This document shows positions 53,208 through 62,902 of a stretch of DNA of 64,000 bases, in pieces. This stretch comes from Methanosarcina siciliae T4/M. GTDB taxonomy: Archaea > Halobacteriota > Methanosarcinia > Methanosarcinales > Methanosarcinaceae. Numbering within the stretch: position 1 is the stretch's first letter; each line of letters begins with the position of its first letter. The notes beneath the pieces were generated by a model. The model worked only from the letters and a program-made list of their open reading frames with translations, was not told where the DNA came from and searched no databases. The DNA lies in the NCBI RefSeq assembly GCF_000970085.1, contig NZ_CP009506.1, positions 4,953,559-5,017,558 on the forward strand. Reading direction: 5' to 3'. The translations under genes and the position numbers were made by a program.

Positions 53208-54329
53208 TTGACAGGCAATGATATTCTACTCTGGGACGAAACCTTATTTAAGGACCTTTCGGTGCTTGAGCCGGATTATCTCCCGGAATATTTTCCCCAC
53301 AGGGACTCACAGTTAAATGCGCTCAGGTTTGCGCTCAGACCTGCCCTGCGCGGCATGCGGCCTTTGAATTGTTTGCTGGTCGGGCCACCGGGAACAGGAA
53401 AGACCAGTGCTGTTATGAAGGTTTTCGGGGAAGTTGGGGCTCATGCTCCCGGAGTCGTGGCTGCAAAAGTCAACTGCCAGATCGATTCTACACGCTTTGC
53501 AGTAATTTCCAGAATTTACAGGCAGCTTTTCGGGATCTCCCCTCCGAATTCCGGGATTGCTTTTCGGAAACTCTTCGAAACCGTTGTAAATTTCCTGATC
53601 TCTTCGGAAAAAGTCTTGATTGTGGCCCTTGACGACCTCAATTACCTCTGCTATGAAGGACATGCCAATGAAGTGATGTATTCCTTGCTCAGAGCCCACG
53701 AACAGTACCCCGGAGCAAAGATAGGGGTTATCGGGATCGTAAATGATGCATCCGATCTTTATTGCCTGGATTCAAGGGTCAACTCCGTTTTCCTGCCTGA
53801 AGAAATTTCCTTCCCGCGGTATGGGGAGGCAGAGATTCTGGATATCCTTAAAGACAGGGTTAAGTACGGTTTTTACCCGAAAGTAATTTCTGACGACGTA
53901 CTGGAACTTGTTGTCTCGTATGTGGAAAAAACAGGCGACCTGAGGGTCGGGATAGACCTTTTGAGACGTTCGGGTTTCAACGCCGAGCGCAGGGGAAGCC
54001 GCGTAATCTTATCAGAGGATGTGGAAAAAGCCTATGAAGCTTCCAAACTTCTCCACCTGTGCAGGGGCATAAACCTCCTCTCGGACTCTGAAAAACAGCT
54101 GCTTGAACTGATAGCAAGGGCAGATGATGTTAAGGCCGGAGAACTCTACAAATCCTTCCACGAACTGACCCAGCTAGGGTACACCCGTTTTTACGGCATG
54201 GTCAACAGGCTCCAGACCCTTAACTATGTGGACGCCGACTTTACAGGCAAGGGCAAACGGGGCAGGACGAGGATAATAAAAACAAAGTATGAAGCTGATG
54301 ACATCCTTAATTGCCTTAAGAAAGGCTGA
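53208..54329 (+). CDS. cdc6: Cdc6/Orc1-family replication initiator paralogue
   Basis: This 373-residue AAA+ ATPase of the archaeal Orc1/Cdc6 family has DYLPEYFPHRDSQLNALRFA (N-terminal entry), Walker A LLVGPPGTGKTSAVMKVFGE, and Walker B VLIVALDDLNYLCYEG. Sensor-1 is GVIGIVNDASDLYCLDSRV, and the lid/sensor-2 is TGDLRVGIDLLRRSGFNAE. A C-terminal winged helix (KAGELYKSFHELTQLGYTRF, then VDADFTGKGKRGRTRI) would contact origin DNA. The start is TTG with AAAGGAGC upstream. Haloarchaea and Methanosarcina carry several paralogues; this looks like a second, divergent one. ORB-like elements lie about 7 kb to the right. Confidence 0.88.
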   Translation: MTGNDILLWDETLFKDLSVLEPDYLPEYFPHRDSQLNALRFALRPALRGMRPLNCLLVGPPGTGKTSAVMKVFGEVGAHAPGVVAAKVNCQIDSTRFAVISRIYRQLFGISPPNSGIAFRKLFETVVNFLISSEKVLIVALDDLNYLCYEGHANEVMYSLLRAHEQYPGAKIGVIGIVNDASDLYCLDSRVNSVFLPEEISFPRYGEAEILDILKDRVKYGFYPKVISDDVLELVVSYVEKTGDLRVGIDLLRRSGFNAERRGSRVILSEDVEKAYEASKLLHLCRGINLLSDSEKQLLELIARADDVKAGELYKSFHELTQLGYTRFYGMVNRLQTLNYVDADFTGKGKRGRTRIIKTKYEADDILNCLKKG

Positions 54330-54582
54330 AAGTCGAGTTAATTTGCAAAAAACTCTTTTATAAATTCTCTCAATCTCTTTTATAAATTCGTTTATAAAAT
54401 TCTGGCTGCAAAAATAGCCTTATAACCCAAAAATCTGAAAGAATTCTAATTCTTTAAAAAACCTGAAAAGAAGCCTGAGAAAAAAGAGAACGGAGATTCA
54501 CATGGATTTTTTCCGGTGAGAGGCCGGAAAACAGGCTTTCAGGCTTTAAATGTTTCCGATTGAACTTTAAAGATCTAACTTT
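54330..54582. other. Spacer after cdc6
   Basis: Short direct repeats of CTCTTTTATAAATTC (54350-54400) occur here. No gene is seen. Confidence 0.4.
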
Positions 54583-54616
54583 AAAAAAGGAGCAGTATGG
54601 AAACTGCACCTTTTTT
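54583..54616. terminator. Bidirectional terminator between cdc6 and the thermosome gene
   Basis: AAAAAAGGAGCAGT pairs with ACTGCACCTTTTTT around ATGGAA with a single mismatch. The stem is flanked by an A-run on one side and a T-run on the other, so it can stop both the rightward cdc6 and the leftward thermosome transcripts. Confidence 0.75.
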
Positions 54617-54655
54617 CGATTCAATCAGTTTTGGTTTTTCTTCTTATTCAGGAAG

Positions 54656-56326
54656 TTACATCATCCCTGGTGGCATCCCGCCCATTCCTGGTGGCATTCC
54701 GCCCATTCCTGGTGGCATTCCGCCCGGCATTCCTCCCATTTCTTCAGGGCCCGGGGCTGCACGGGTAGAAGCGATGATGTCGTCGATCCTGAGGATCATT
54801 ACTGCGGACTCGGTGGCTGCGTTGATGACCTGGGTCTTGACTCTGAGGGGTTCGACTACGAAGTTCTTCCACATGTCAACGACCTTGCCTTCATAAACGT
54901 CAAGGCCTGCGGTCTTCATGCCCTTCTCGTGCTGGGAGCGCAGCTCCATGAGCATGTCGATCGGGTCGAGACCTGCGTTTTCTGCAAGAGTCCGGGGGAT
55001 AACTTCGAGGGCTTCGGAGTAGGCTTTAACTGCAAGCTGTTCCCTGCCTTCGAGGGTTGCTGCGTATTCCTGGAGCCTGAGGGCAACCTCAACTTCCGGG
55101 GAGCCACCGCCTGCAACGAGTTTTTCATCTTCGATTGCAACTCCTACCACGCGGAGGGCGTCTTCAAGAGCGCTGTCAACACTGTCAACCACGTGTTCTG
55201 TGCCGCCGCGCAGCAAAATGGTAACAGCTTTCGGATTGTCACAACCTGTGACAAAGGTCATGCTGTCTCCTCCAACCTTCTTCTCTTCAACGAACCTGGC
55301 AAAACCGAGGTCTTCGGGTGTGATCTCGTCGAGATTAGTGATGAGCTTGCCGCCTGTTGCCCTTGCGAGTTTTTCCATGTCGCTCTTCTTGACTCTGCGA
55401 ATAGCGAAGATGCCTGCTTTTGCAAGGTAATGCTGGGCAAGGTCTTCAACGCCCTTCTGGCAGAAGACAACGTTTGCGCCGCTGCTGATTACCTTCTGGA
55501 CGATCTTCTTGAGCATGGCTTCTTCCTGGTCAAGGAAAGACTGGAGCTGGTCAGGAGAGGTGATTGAGATTTCCGCATCCACTTCGGTGTCTTTAAGTTC
55601 AATTGCACTGTTCAGGAGGGCAATCTTTGCGTCCTTTACCTTTTCAGGCATGTTTGTGTGAACTCTTTCCTTGTCGATGATCATGCCCGGGATAAGCTCG
55701 GAATCCTCGATCCTGCCGCCGACTTTCTTGACAACGCTGATGTTGTCCTTGTCAATTGTCTTCTTACCGTTTGTGTCGACAACGCTTGTGACAGCGTCAA
55801 CGGCAATTCCGGAGAGGAGTTTTTTGGAGGCCTCTGCACCTTTTCCGGTCATGGCGGTTTCGGCAATGCTGACAAGCAGTTCACGGTTGGACATTTCAAC
55901 GTCCATTGCGAGGGAGTTTAAGACTTCTACTGCCTTTTCGGCTGCCAACCTGTACCCGGACGCAATAATTGTCGGGTGGATTTCCTGCTCGATTAAATCT
56001 TCAGCTTTCTTTAAGAGTTCGCCTGCGACCACGGCTGCACTGGTGGTCCCGTCTCCGACCTGTTCGTCCTGGGTCTTGGATACCTCAACTACCATCTTTG
56101 CTGCAGGGTGTTCAATGTCCATTTCTTTGAGAATGGTTGCCCCGTCGTTTGTGATGACCACATCACCCATGGAGTCCACAAGCATCTTGTCCATGCCTTT
56201 GGGACCGAGGGTTGTTCTGACTGCTTCGGCTACTGCTTTTGCAGCCATTATGTTATTACTCTGGGCATCCCTGCCTCTGGTTCGCTTACTTCCTTCTTTC
56301 AAAATGAATATTGGCTGTCCTGCCAT
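54656..56326 (-). CDS. thsA: Thermosome (group II chaperonin) subunit
   Basis: This 556-residue ATP-driven chaperonin has [40 protein letters not shown] and the nucleotide-binding [20 protein letters not shown]. The apical region shows [20 protein letters not shown], and the C-terminus has [17 protein letters not shown]. It ends in GGM/PPGM repeats, as is common for chaperonins. It forms two stacked eight-fold rings that fold cytosolic proteins. TGGAGGATTAAATC precedes the ATG. The paralogue number cannot be assigned from sequence alone. Confidence 0.96.
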   Translation of the reverse strand: MAGQPIFILKEGSKRTRGRDAQSNNIMAAKAVAEAVRTTLGPKGMDKMLVDSMGDVVITNDGATILKEMDIEHPAAKMVVEVSKTQDEQVGDGTTSAAVVAGELLKKAEDLIEQEIHPTIIASGYRLAAEKAVEVLNSLAMDVEMSNRELLVSIAETAMTGKGAEASKKLLSGIAVDAVTSVVDTNGKKTIDKDNISVVKKVGGRIEDSELIPGMIIDKERVHTNMPEKVKDAKIALLNSAIELKDTEVDAEISITSPDQLQSFLDQEEAMLKKIVQKVISSGANVVFCQKGVEDLAQHYLAKAGIFAIRRVKKSDMEKLARATGGKLITNLDEITPEDLGFARFVEEKKVGGDSMTFVTGCDNPKAVTILLRGGTEHVVDSVDSALEDALRVVGVAIEDEKLVAGGGSPEVEVALRLQEYAATLEGREQLAVKAYSEALEVIPRTLAENAGLDPIDMLMELRSQHEKGMKTAGLDVYEGKVVDMWKNFVVEPLRVKTQVINAATESAVMILRIDDIIASTRAAPGPEEMGGMPGGMPPGMGGMPPGMGGMPPGMM

Positions 56327-56397
56327 GATTTAATCCTCCATTAGTGTGAATTTGGGATATCTCTGGAATTAAAATCGCATTTTACATGTTTGTACTT

Positions 56398-56407
56398 CTA
56401 TATAAAC
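56398..56407 (-). promoter_or_regulatory. TATA box of the thermosome gene
   Basis: On the minus strand GTTTATATAG lies about 72-80 bases before the start codon, giving a leader of about 45 bases with an upstream purine-rich B-recognition-like context (GGGATGAG). Confidence 0.55.
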
Positions 56408-57009
56408 TCATCCCGTAGTTCTCTCTGTAATAAGTATGCTCCGGGATTTACGCTCTTTAAAAAATATCCCTGGATGAACTTATTTCACATCAGCTTTCTT
56501 TAACAGAAAATTCCTGAGTAAAAATCTCTGATTATATTTCATCAATTTTCCAGAAAAATCTTGAAATTTATTAAATCTTAAAATTTATTGTATTAGTTTC
56601 TATAGTTCTCTACGTCCCAAAATTAAAAAACATTTATAATATACTTCCATTTGTACTCTCAGTTCTCTCAATAATATTTTATGACTGTAATTCTGATTCT
56701 GGCTATTTAATTTCGCTTATCTCTCCGCTTACTTCTCCTGGACTCCGGGTTCTTTTCCCTGCGCAAAAAAATTGCAAAAAATATAGAAAGACAGATATAT
56801 CTTTGAAATAGTTAGGATTTTGACACTGAGTTGCTAGATTTTTTCACTCCCAGTGAAAACCTTTTTAATCTCATTTCCTTTTTTTGCTAAAAAATATAAA
56901 AAAAGAATTTGATATTTGCTCAACTGAGCCCGTTAAATCGACGTATATAGTTCTAACTATAGTAGAAAAATTAATATCTCTTTGAAATATTACAATATTT
57001 TTGAGGGTG
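56408..57009. other. AT-rich region between thermosome and dnaK remnant
   Basis: No gene is seen. Composition is very AT-rich with scattered TATA-like words (for example TTATAATATAC at 56633), which cannot be told from background. Confidence 0.4.
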
Positions 57010-57381
57010 TACCGACGGCAAATATCAGAGATAACGTACCGGGCATAGACCCAGGGGCAACTAATTCTTGTACTGCAGAATGGAAAGCTTTCTCCCTCCG
57101 AAATTGACGAAATAATCTTTGTAGGAGGCTCTACAAGAATTCCTGCTGTAGTGAAAGCCGTAGCGGGTTTTATGGAAAAAAAAGCTCTTCAGAACATTAA
57201 CCCTGATGAAGTGGTAGCGAAGAGAGCTGCGGTTCAAACAGGAATTCTCGGAAATAAGTTTCTTAAGATTTCTGCCAATTCTGAGAATCCTGGTAATCTG
57301 AAAGTTACCTGGGAGTCTCCGGTCTCGGAAGTTACAGAGGTGCCTTCAGATTCTAACTGGAGTTCTAAACTACAAATTTAA
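57010..57381 (+). pseudogene. dnaK: Degenerate dnaK (Hsp70) remnant
   Basis: Near 57036 the frame reads VPGIDPGATNSC, a worn form of the DnaK start VIGIDLGTTNSC. About 30 bases later, in another frame, it reads KLSPSEIDEIIFVGGSTRIP, then AVVKAVAGFMEKK and NINPDEVVAKRAAVQTGILG. This is the second half of the Hsp70 ATPase domain, with DEVVALGAA-type changes. The roughly 300 residues normally between these parts are missing, a stop and a frameshift separate them, and the substrate-binding domain is absent. An open frame from 57151 to 57381 survives by chance. Confidence 0.8.
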
Positions 57382-57422
57382 AATCCCAGATGTATAGTTC
57401 CAAAGAAGAATTTTTGGAGCAG

Positions 57423-57480
57423 CATTATGGAAACAGCATTATGGAAATGTCATTATGGAAATGTCATTATGGAAATACTA
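57423..57480. repeat. 14-bp tandem repeat, about four copies
   Basis: CATTATGGAAATGT and the variant CATTATGGAAACAG repeat in tandem between the dnaK remnant and the end of the protease gene. Confidence 0.85.
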
Positions 57481-57497
57481 TTCTGATATCTAAAGCA

Positions 57498-58592
57498 TCA
57501 TTCTGATCTGAGCCTAAGGGTTCTAACCAGGTCTGTTCTGGAAAGTACTCCTACAAGGTCCCCATTATCAATGACCAGAATTCTCCCTATATTCCTGGCT
57601 GTGACAAGTTTGAGGGCGTCACTTGCCTGGGCATCCGAAGGAACGGATATGATATCTCGGGTCATAATATCTGAGACTCGGGTTACAGGGCGGTCAAGGG
57701 TAGAAACGCGCTGGATATCGGTAAAAGTTACAATCCCTTTCAGAGTATCTCCGTCTATTACTGGATAACCCATATGTTTTTTCTCAAACATAAATTGAAC
57801 AAGCTCATCGATATTCATGGAAGAGGACACTGTAACTAAACTTTTTGTCATTATATCTTTAACCAGCACATTTTCCAGACTTACGGTTGCCTGAGTGGAG
57901 CGTTCCTCTTCGGATGCACCAACATAAATGAAGAGAGCAATCAGAGGGAACCAGAGGTTTCCCACAAGAATTCCGAAAATCGCCAGTAGAATAGCAAAAA
58001 ACTTCCCTACGGCAGCTGCACTCTGTGTAGCTTTGACATAAGACATCCTTCTGGCATAGAAGGCACGGAGTACTCTGCCCCCGTCCATAGGGAATGCGGG
58101 CAGCAGGTTGAAAATTCCAAGAATTATATTCATAGCCCCGAGAATCCAGATTGTCAGAAAAACGGGATTTGCAGAAAGTGCAGAGTTTGGCGCAATTATA
58201 TATCCATATATTAGCAGACAGACCCCACCTATAAGCAGGCTGGTTAGAGGTCCTGCGGAAGCCATCTTTGCTTCCTGTCCGGGATCCCTTGGCATCTCTT
58301 CCATTGAAGAAACTCCTCCGAAAAGGAAGAGCGTGATGCTCTCAATATTGACACCGTAGCGCATTGCCAGATAGGAGTGTGCAAGCTCATGCACAAGGAT
58401 TGAGGCAAAAAGCAGGATTGCAGTCAAGGTTGAAAGCGCATATTTTGTCGCAGGCGGCTCAACCCCCTGGAAGCCATATGGGTATGGATTGATCGCAAAG
58501 ATATATGCAAAAATGGGTAGTATCAAAAGAAAAGTGATGTGCAATCTGATAGGTATACCCATTACGCTTCCGATTTTCAGTGAAGATTTCAT
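57498..58592 (-). CDS. M50 (site-2-type) membrane zinc protease with two CBS domains
   Basis: This 364-residue intramembrane metalloprotease has HELAH (His68, Glu69, His72) within a membrane helix. The third zinc ligand lies in LLPAFPMDGGRVLRAF. About six membrane segments precede two cytoplasmic CBS domains (about 240-300 and 305-364: VKDIMTKSLVTVSSSMNIDE and VSDIMTRDIISVPSDAQASD). CBS domains often sense adenine nucleotides. The enzyme resembles the structurally studied Methanocaldococcus jannaschii S2P homologue. Its substrate is unknown. It stands alone. Confidence 0.93.
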   Translation of the reverse strand: MKSSLKIGSVMGIPIRLHITFLLILPIFAYIFAINPYPYGFQGVEPPATKYALSTLTAILLFASILVHELAHSYLAMRYGVNIESITLFLFGGVSSMEEMPRDPGQEAKMASAGPLTSLLIGGVCLLIYGYIIAPNSALSANPVFLTIWILGAMNIILGIFNLLPAFPMDGGRVLRAFYARRMSYVKATQSAAAVGKFFAILLAIFGILVGNLWFPLIALFIYVGASEEERSTQATVSLENVLVKDIMTKSLVTVSSSMNIDELVQFMFEKKHMGYPVIDGDTLKGIVTFTDIQRVSTLDRPVTRVSDIMTRDIISVPSDAQASDALKLVTARNIGRILVIDNGDLVGVLSRTDLVRTLRLRSE

Positions 58593-58985
58593 AAAATAAA
58601 GTACCCCCTTTATTTATTTAATACAGACACCTGATGCACTATATATGAAATACTTATAGACGTACTTATAGACCTACGCGAAACTTGAGGAACTGGATAT
58701 GAAATATATGTGAAACAGGCTGATAAACCATATGGCACAAAAATATGCATACCTTAAATAGATGGCAAATTGCATAAATCTGTGACCGATTTTTAAACTC
58801 GAATTGACCCGTTAAACCTGATCTGAGAGCCAGAAAACCATTGTGTACCCAAAAGTATCATTATATTAATTTGAATAGTATAATTATTTTTGCATGCCTT
58901 AAGTAGGCAAAGAGCCCCGAATTACTCATAAACTAAGTCATACTAAGTCATGAACTGAATTATTACCCTAAAAAAGAAAGTTGAA
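58593..58985. other. Spacer upstream of the M50 protease
   Basis: No gene is seen. TATA-like TATATATG on the minus-strand side occurs near 58640, with a repeated TACTTATAGAC word (58655-58675). Confidence 0.4.
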
Positions 58986-58987
58986 AA

Positions 58988-59039
58988 CAGAAAAGCAAAA
59001 CGGAAAAGCAAAACGGAAAAGCAAAACGGAAAAGCAAAA
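58988..59039. repeat. 13-bp tandem repeat after mfnA
   Basis: AAAAGCAAAACGG is repeated about four times immediately downstream of the mfnA stop codon. Confidence 0.9.
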
Positions 59040-59049
59040 AGTGGTTAAC

Positions 59050-60237
59050 TTAAATTTCTGCGGTCACTTTTTTAAGATCCTGTACAAATAATTCAATATC
59101 TTCGAGAGTGTTATGCGGCATCAGGACCAGCCTGAGAGCCCTTGGGATACGGGTAATTGAGACATTCCAACCGAATCTTTCAAGCAGCTGTTCTCTGACA
59201 AGGTCAGGGTTCGGGACTTTCAGAGCGACTACGTTCATGACCGGTTCGAGCAGGGGTTCGAAACCAATTTTTCGAGCTTCTGTGACCAGTTTTTCGGTAA
59301 GCTGCATGCAGTAATGCACATTCTTTCTGTAACCTTCATTACCAAGGTATTTCATGACAGCGCAGGTAGCAGCAGCTGAAGCTCCACTCCTTGTACCGGT
59401 AAGTGTAAACTGGGCCTTTGTGGTAAGGTATGGAGTGTTCACTTTAAGGGAGTCAAGGAAAGAAGGGGATCTGAAAAGCAGAGCTCCTGACGGAATTGTG
59501 GAAAGGCCCATCTTGTGGGGGTCTATGGCAATCGAACTAACACCTGGTACTTTGAAATCAAAAGGCTGGGGTTTTTCGAGGAAAGGAATTACGAAACCTC
59601 CAAAAGCTGCATCAATATGCAGGAAAAGCTCGTTTTCAAGCGCTATTTCCGAGAGTTTGTCAATGGGGTCTATCTGGCCAAATTCGGTGTTTCCTGCTAT
59701 CCCTACAAGTCCCATAGTGTTTATATCAATAAGACTTTCAACGGATGAAAGGTCAACCCTGAACTCCGAATCCAGTGAAGCCCTCCTGACCTCTATCCCC
59801 ATCATGTCGGCAACCTTATCGAAAGAAAAATGTGCCGACTCAGGAATTACAATGTTTGGAACCCCTTTAAATCCTTTTTTTCCTGTGGTTACAAGGTTTT
59901 TCATTCCTCTTACAGCCTGAATATTGGATTCGGTACCTCCTGTAGTAAGGTAGCCGCAAACCGAACTCTCACAGGAGCCTCCGGAAGGAACAACAATTGA
60001 AGGGGCGTGGAGAAGCTCCCCAAGCATCCTGACAACCTCCTGTTCAAGCCTGCAAGCTCCAGCAAAAAGCCCGAGATCGCCCAGATTGGCCTCAATAAAG
60101 AGCCTGTGAGCCTCAACTGCGATCTTATGAGGGTGAGTACACATTGAACTTAAAACCCGATAATAATCCGTATCTTCTGACTTCGCATTTTCCAGAAAGG
60201 AAAATATCTCTTTTTCAGAAAGACCCTGCTCATTCAT
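59050..60237 (-). CDS. mfnA: L-tyrosine decarboxylase (methanofuran biosynthesis)
   Basis: This 395-residue PLP-dependent group II decarboxylase makes tyramine, the first building block of methanofuran, the C1 carrier at the entry of methanogenesis. The Schiff-base lysine lies in [49 protein letters not shown] and HIDAAFGGF are also typical. Some archaeal homologues act on aspartate (beta-alanine for CoA), so specificity cannot be fixed from sequence. The frame starts [20 protein letters not shown], which fits the family length. Confidence 0.9.
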   Translation of the reverse strand: MNEQGLSEKEIFSFLENAKSEDTDYYRVLSSMCTHPHKIAVEAHRLFIEANLGDLGLFAGACRLEQEVVRMLGELLHAPSIVVPSGGSCESSVCGYLTTGGTESNIQAVRGMKNLVTTGKKGFKGVPNIVIPESAHFSFDKVADMMGIEVRRASLDSEFRVDLSSVESLIDINTMGLVGIAGNTEFGQIDPIDKLSEIALENELFLHIDAAFGGFVIPFLEKPQPFDFKVPGVSSIAIDPHKMGLSTIPSGALLFRSPSFLDSLKVNTPYLTTKAQFTLTGTRSGASAAATCAVMKYLGNEGYRKNVHYCMQLTEKLVTEARKIGFEPLLEPVMNVVALKVPNPDLVREQLLERFGWNVSITRIPRALRLVLMPHNTLEDIELFVQDLKKVTAEI

Positions 60238-60426
60238 ACAGGTAAAGTAAAACCAGTTTTATTTAAAATACTTATGGAATAAAACCGAGAAAAATTGATC
60301 TCCTTAACTTTCTAAAAATCAAAAAAAGGCTTTAATTAGCTGTTAATTCTGGTCAGATACAAAAAGAAATCCAGGGAAAGAAAGGATTGAAAAAGGATAA
60401 TTAATGGGAGAGTAAGAGAAAAAAGG

Positions 60427-60592
60427 AAAAGTAAAGAAAATACAATAAGAAAAGTAAAGAAGAGACAATAAGAAAAGTAAAGAAGAGACAATAAGAAAAG
60501 TAAAGAAGAGACAATAAGAAAAGTAAAGAAGAGACGATAAGAAAAGTAAAGAAAAGGCAATAAGAAAAGTAAAGAAGGGACAATAAGAAAAA
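60427..60592. repeat. 23-bp tandem repeat, about seven copies
   Basis: AAAAGTAAAGAAGAGACAAT plus AAG forms a 23-bp unit repeated about seven times with few changes. There are no spacers between copies, so it is not a CRISPR array. It is purine-only on the plus strand apart from T and C at fixed places. Frames through it (60336-60583, minus) are artefacts. Confidence 0.92.
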
Positions 60593-60763
60593 TAATATAA
60601 AAATAATGCTGGAAAAAATAACGAGATTATTAAGTAAATTGATATTTGATTCGGCTTTTGATTGTTTTTAGGTTGGCGTTTAGATTGACATTATAAATTG
60701 TTGACAAGTTAGCAAAGATAAGTTACCTTAAAACTTATGTGGTTCTCAATAGAGGTTTGAGAG

Positions 60764-60780
60764 AGACCCCTTTGTTTCCA
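60764..60780 (-). other. Origin-recognition-box-like element (left, inverted)
   Basis: Read on the minus strand this is TGGAAACAAAGGGGTCT, differing by one base from the element at 61064-61080. The preceding bases make a TTCCATTGGAA dyad, followed by the G-string typical of archaeal ORB sites. Confidence 0.55.
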
Positions 60781-60799
60781 ATGGAAACATAAATGGGAT

Positions 60800-61010
60800 T
60801 GGAATAAGAGGGTTTTTTAGACAATTTAATAAAACCAGTTTAAAATATTAATTTTATATTAATTAAATTTTAAATTGAATAGTGTGTTTTCTTTTCTAAA
60901 ATATGAAAATTAAATAACAAAATATATATACATTTAATGTTATAACACAACAACATTATTTTGTTCTCATAACAAAATAAAATCACTTTTTATTTTGTTC
61001 TGCAAAACCC
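60800..61010. other. AT-rich core between ORB-like elements (possible unwinding element)
   Basis: About 200 bp of extremely AT-rich DNA with words such as TTTAAAATATTAATTTTATA, TTAATTAAATTTTAAATTG and AACAAAATATATATACATTT. It has no coding capacity. Its position between inverted ORB-like elements fits a DNA unwinding element. Confidence 0.45.
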
Positions 61011-61024
61011 AAAACGCTCTTCAT

Positions 61025-61080
61025 TGGAAATCATAGGGTCCGGGGGGTATATAAAACCTCCAGTGGAAATAAAGGGGTCT
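61025..61080 (+). other. Origin-recognition-box-like elements (right pair)
   Basis: TGGAAATAAAGGGGTCT at 61064-61080 is preceded by CTCCAG, completing the dyad plus G-string pattern. A weaker direct copy, TGGAAATCATAGGGTCC, lies at 61025-61041. Both point rightward, opposite to the left element. A TATA-like GGTATATAAAA lies between the two. Confidence 0.55.
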
Positions 61081-61308
61081 ATTCAATTTCATATAACATC
61101 CAATCCAGTTTTTCATGGTGAAAAATGTGAAAAATAAGACTATATGATAAGAGAATACAAAAATAAAAAGAATAAAAAGCAGGGAAATTTTTATTTGAAA
61201 AGAGGTACCGCCAGTTAAACTGCCGGACACTCTTAGGTACCCTTAGGCATTCTTACATTTTGTGGATCAAGAAGCGTTTTCCCGGTTGAAGGGAGACGTT
61301 TCTCTTAG

Positions 61309-61360
61309 TTTCTCATATTATGGTTTCTCATATTATGGTTTCTCATATTATGGTTTCTTA
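61309..61360. repeat. 15-bp tandem repeat at the end of the symporter gene
   Basis: TTTCTCATATTATGG is repeated three and a half times and ends at the symporter stop codon. Confidence 0.9.
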
Positions 61361-62902
61361 GCTTTTACGAAGATCAGTTTTCAGGGGTATCGTGTCTTCT
61401 TTCCGAGCTGACATTCCATGGAGAGCTATATGGTTTACGCGGTCGAATTCTTTAAGGATTTCTTCTGCGGGGCCTTCTTTATCCAGAATGCTTATGGTGT
61501 AGAGTGTTATGCATGAGAGGATAAAACCGGGTACAATTTCATACATATCAAAGATTCCACCTGAAAGCTGTTTCCAGATGATAACTACGAGTCCGCCAAC
61601 GATCATTCCGCCGAGTGCACCATTCCTGGTTGTTTTTCTCCAGAAAAGAGAGAAGAGGATAACAGGTCCGAAGGCAGCTCCAAACCCTGCCCAGGCATAG
61701 GAGACAAGTCCCATAACCGAGTTATTCGGATCTCTTGCTATCAGGTAGGCAATTGCTGAAATTAGAATAACTGCAAATCTTCCCATCCAGACAAGCTCTT
61801 TTTCCCCTGCGTTCTTTTTTAAAGTTATCCTGTAGATATCTTCGGTAAAAGCAGAAGCAGCCACAAGGAGCTGGGAATCAGCAGTACTCATAATAGCTGC
61901 AAGGATAGCCGCAAGGAAAATTCCTGCAATAATAGGAGTAAACGTGGTGTTTACCATTACCATAAAGATAGTTTCGCTTCCTCCGTCTCCAAGGAACTCT
62001 GGATAAAGGTAAGCTCTTCCGACGATTCCGATTATTACGGCAAAAAACAGGGAGATAATGACCCAGACCATTGCAATAACTCTTGCCTGCTTAATTTTTT
62101 CAGGGGATTCTATAGCCATAAAACGGACAAGGACGTGAGGCATACCGAAGTATCCCAGGCCCCATGCCAGGTTTGAGATAAGGGGAATTGCACCGCCGGC
62201 AAGAGCGGTCCAGGGATTAAGCAACTGAGGGTCGATGCTCTCAATCAGGCTCATTGTGGAATCATAACCACCCATTCCCTTTAAAGCGGCTAGGGGTACA
62301 AAAACAATGGCAAAAATCATTAGCATTCCCTGGAAAAAGTCAGTCCAGCAGACGGCCATGAAGCCTCCAAGAAATGTGTAGCTGATAATTACCAGTACAC
62401 CGATAAGAAGAGCTTGCTGATAGGGAATCTCAAAAACAGTATTGAAAAGTTTTCCGCCTGCGACGAGGCCCGAGGAAGTATAAAGCAGGAAGAAGATCAG
62501 AATCAGGATAGACGAGATAATTCTCAAGGAATGGCTTTTATCTCTGAACCTGTTTTCAAAGTACACAGGAATGGTAATGGAATCTCCTGCGACCTCAGTA
62601 TACTGGCGCAGTTTCTTTGCAACAAATTTCCAGTTCAAATAAGTTCCGGCAGCCAGCCCGATTGCTAACCAGATAGATTCCATTCCTGAAAGGTAAGCAT
62701 ACCCGGGCAGTCCCAGTAGCAGCCAGCCGCTCATATCCGATGCCTGTGAACTCAGCGCAGTAACCCAGCTGTTTAGTTTTCTTCCTCCCAGGATATAATC
62801 TGATAGATTCTCCGTTTTTTGATAATAGAGAACTCCAATAGCGATCATGAAAAGCAGATATGCTGCGAAAATAAGTATGATACTAAAATTATCAGATACC
62901 AT
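61358..62902 (-). CDS. Sodium:solute symporter (PutP-like)
   Basis: This 514-residue membrane protein of the SSS family has about 13 membrane segments. NLSDYILGGRKLNSWVTALS and SQASDMSGWLLLGLPGYAYL form the sodium- and substrate-binding start. TFLGGFMAVCWTDFFQGMLM, GIFLAAILAAIMSTADSQLL and AASAFTEDIYRITLKK are family signatures. Close bacterial relatives take up proline; in methanogens the solute could be proline, betaine or another osmolyte. The start is MVSDNFSIILIFAAYLLF. It stands alone between two ORB-bearing spacers. Confidence 0.92.
   Translation of the reverse strand: MVSDNFSIILIFAAYLLFMIAIGVLYYQKTENLSDYILGGRKLNSWVTALSSQASDMSGWLLLGLPGYAYLSGMESIWLAIGLAAGTYLNWKFVAKKLRQYTEVAGDSITIPVYFENRFRDKSHSLRIISSILILIFFLLYTSSGLVAGGKLFNTVFEIPYQQALLIGVLVIISYTFLGGFMAVCWTDFFQGMLMIFAIVFVPLAALKGMGGYDSTMSLIESIDPQLLNPWTALAGGAIPLISNLAWGLGYFGMPHVLVRFMAIESPEKIKQARVIAMVWVIISLFFAVIIGIVGRAYLYPEFLGDGGSETIFMVMVNTTFTPIIAGIFLAAILAAIMSTADSQLLVAASAFTEDIYRITLKKNAGEKELVWMGRFAVILISAIAYLIARDPNNSVMGLVSYAWAGFGAAFGPVILFSLFWRKTTRNGALGGMIVGGLVVIIWKQLSGGIFDMYEIVPGFILSCITLYTISILDKEGPAEEILKEFDRVNHIALHGMSARKEDTIPLKTDLRKS

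Noticed and set aside
54597..54896. Plus-strand frames opposite the thermosome gene
   Set aside because: They are antisense shadows of the Gly/Met/Pro-rich chaperonin C-terminus; the minus-strand gene is certain.
60427..60592. Possible CRISPR array
   Set aside because: The 23-bp units follow each other directly with no unique spacers and no cas genes are nearby; it is a simple tandem repeat.
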